This document shows positions 7,806-9,167 of a stretch of 9,167 bases of DNA, piece by piece; within the stretch, counting starts at the first letter, position 1; the number at the start of each line of letters is the position of its first letter. Below the pieces are notes generated by a model. It worked only from the letters and a program-made list of their open reading frames with translations, was not told the DNA's origin and did no database searches. Location of the stretch: positions 1 through 9,167 of the forward strand of contig CAIWVR010000016.1 in the NCBI GenBank assembly GCA_903916165.1, written 5' to 3'. A program made the position numbers and the translations under genes. The DNA comes from an uncultured Hyphomicrobiales bacterium. GTDB lineage: Bacteria > Pseudomonadota > Alphaproteobacteria > Rhizobiales > Beijerinckiaceae.

Positions 7806-7811
7806 TTGATC

Positions 7812-8231
7812 ATGTCCCGAGCCCACCATAGCGGCGGCGAACCTTCGCAGCGCATGTTGCGCGTGGCCGAACTTATTCGCCACGCCATGTCCGAACTTCT
7901 CTCGCGGGGCGACATCGTCGATCCCGTGCTGGAGAAGCATGTCATTACTGTCGCGTCCGTGCGCATGAGCCCCGATCTCAAACTGGCGACCATTTACGTG
8001 GTCCCATTGGGCAGCGGCGATGTGAACGTCATCATCGAGGCGCTTGACCAGCACAGGAAATATTTGCGCTCCGAGATCGCGCGGCGCGTGAACCTCAAAT
8101 TCGCCCCGGATGTCCGTTTCCGCCACGACACGGGCTTTGACATTCATTCGAAGATTGATGCGATCCTGAATTCGCCGAAGGTGAAGAAGGATCTTGGCAG
8201 CGACGAACCGGATGCGGAGGCGGGCGCATGA
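7812..8231 (+). CDS. rbfA: 30S ribosome-binding factor RbfA
   Basis: Small cytoplasmic KH-fold protein that binds the 30S precursor near the 5' end of 16S rRNA and assists its late maturation; in E. coli it is also required for cold adaptation. The product is 139 aa. The N-terminal helix has the family pattern [19 protein letters not shown] (12-30). The central KH-like core contains [23 protein letters not shown] (45-67), and [20 protein letters not shown] (91-110) leads to the C-terminal helix. A short acidic tail ([10 protein letters not shown]) ends the protein. The gene starts 99 nt after infB, the longest gap in the operon, and its TGA overlaps the truB ATG by 4 nt (8228-8231). Confidence 0.96.
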   Translation: MSRAHHSGGEPSQRMLRVAELIRHAMSELLSRGDIVDPVLEKHVITVASVRMSPDLKLATIYVVPLGSGDVNVIIEALDQHRKYLRSEIARRVNLKFAPDVRFRHDTGFDIHSKIDAILNSPKVKKDLGSDEPDAEAGA

Positions 8232-9133
8232 GTGCGCCACGTTCGCAGCGTGTCGAGGTCAATGGCTGGTTCATTCTCGACAAGCCGGTCGGGATGACCT
8301 CGACGCATGCCGTGTCGCGCCTCAAGCGCCTTTATAACGCCAAGAAGGCCGGCCATGCCGGAACCCTGGATCCGCTGGCGTCCGGCCTGTTGCCTGTTGC
8401 CTTCGGTGAAGCCACCAAGACAGTGCCCTTCGTTCAGGATGGCGAAAAATCCTATCGTTTCACCGTGCGCTGGGGCATCGAGACCGAGAGTGACGATACC
8501 GAGGGCCGCGTGACCGCGACCAGCGACCTGCGCCCCGGCCCCGACCAGATCGAGGCGGCCCTGCCCCGCTTCATCGGCACGATCATGCAGGTGCCGCCCT
8601 CGTTTTCGGCCATCAAGGTCAATGGCGAGCGCGCCTATGACATCGCCCGCGACGGCGAGACGGTCGACCTCGCGGCGCGTCCGATCACTGTCAATTCGCT
8701 CGACCTCGTCTCCTTCACGGATGATGACGCGGTGTTCGAGGCCCATTGCGGCAAGGGCACTTATGTGCGCGCCATTGCGCGCGATCTTGGCCGTGCGCTG
8801 GGCTGTCTCGGCCATGTGACGGCGCTGCGCCGGACGCGGGTCGGCCCGTTCACGGAGATGGATTCGGTGACCCTGGCGGAGGTCGAAGAGCACCCCGAGA
8901 CCGCGCCAGACGTCCTGCGGCCGGTCGAAGTCGGCCTGCTGGAAGTCGCCTGTGTCGTGGTTGATCGCGACGGCGCCGCGCGCCTGCGCCGTGGCCAGTC
9001 GCTGCTGCTGCGCGGCCGCGATGCGCCCTTCGAGGGGGCGGTCTACGCGTCCTGCGGCGGCGTGCCCGTCGCCTTCGGGACGGTTGAACAGGGTGAGCTG
9101 GTGCCGAGCCGGGTGTTCAACCTGCCGCTCTGA
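8228..9133 (+). CDS. truB: tRNA pseudouridine(55) synthase TruB
   Basis: Converts U55 to pseudouridine in the T-arm of elongator tRNAs and also acts as a tRNA folding chaperone. The product is 301 aa. The catalytic motif is [25 protein letters not shown], with nucleophile Asp48; Tyr76 (KSYRFTV), Tyr179 and Arg181 ([14 protein letters not shown]) follow. These four residues fall at the same numbers as in E. coli TruB, so the enzyme looks fully active. The N-terminal [13 protein letters not shown] (13-25) and [10 protein letters not shown] (199-208) are also family signatures. The C-terminal region from about 235 ([17 protein letters not shown]) is the usual PUA-like/TruB C-terminal domain. The start ATG overlaps the rbfA stop (ATGA), suggesting coupled translation. 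No convincing terminator is visible in the 34 nt after its stop. Confidence 0.97.
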   Translation: MSAPRSQRVEVNGWFILDKPVGMTSTHAVSRLKRLYNAKKAGHAGTLDPLASGLLPVAFGEATKTVPFVQDGEKSYRFTVRWGIETESDDTEGRVTATSDLRPGPDQIEAALPRFIGTIMQVPPSFSAIKVNGERAYDIARDGETVDLAARPITVNSLDLVSFTDDDAVFEAHCGKGTYVRAIARDLGRALGCLGHVTALRRTRVGPFTEMDSVTLAEVEEHPETAPDVLRPVEVGLLEVACVVVDRDGAARLRRGQSLLLRGRDAPFEGAVYASCGGVPVAFGTVEQGELVPSRVFNLPL

Positions 9134-9167
9134 GGGCGCGCCGCGCGTTTCTCTGGTCTTATCGCCG

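Noticed and set aside
9134..9167. Possible rpsO promoter or operon terminator after truB
   Set aside because: Only 34 nt remain. There is no hairpin with a T-run, no ribosome-binding site and no start codon that can be assigned.

Overview
The window is a stretch of high-GC alphaproteobacterial chromosome, most likely Hyphomicrobiales (Rhizobiales). This rests on strongly GC-biased third codon positions, an IF-2 N-terminus of the rhizobial style ([20 protein letters not shown]), a YlxR domain fused to an L7Ae-like domain, and the gene order. I cannot place the genus from sequence alone.

Layout. Positions 1-112 hold the last 36 codons of a plus-strand alpha/beta-hydrolase gene. It converges, with an 8-nt gap, on a minus-strand Bcr/CflA-type MFS efflux transporter (121-1317, or up to 1374 with an upstream start). 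A divergent control region (about 1318-1580) carries a good sigma70-like promoter pointing right, and then a 5' leader with a small hairpin followed by a strong intrinsic-terminator hairpin and U-tract. From 1581 to 9133 six plus-strand genes form the classic nusA-infB operon: rimP, nusA, ylxR (rnpM-like, fused to L7Ae), infB, rbfA, truB. The last 34 nt (9134-9167) show nothing I can identify; in related genomes rpsO often follows, but it is not visible here.

How the genes work together. The operon links transcription elongation and termination (NusA) to translation start (IF-2), small-subunit maturation (RimP, RbfA), tRNA modification (TruB, U55) and an RNA-binding protein of the YlxR family. 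Junctions are tight: ylxR/infB and rbfA/truB overlap by 4 nt (ATGA), rimP-nusA and nusA-ylxR are separated by tens of bases, and the only sizeable gap is 99 nt between infB and rbfA.

Assessment. The genes are ordinary housekeeping genes with intact key residues, and I see no defence system, mobile element, CRISPR, tRNA or rRNA. The most interesting signal is non-coding: the terminator-like hairpin between the predicted promoter and rimP. It makes premature termination (attenuation), plausibly sensed by NusA itself, a concrete hypothesis for control of the operon. The next is the YlxR-L7Ae fusion, which joins into one protein what Bacillus-type operons encode as two adjacent genes.
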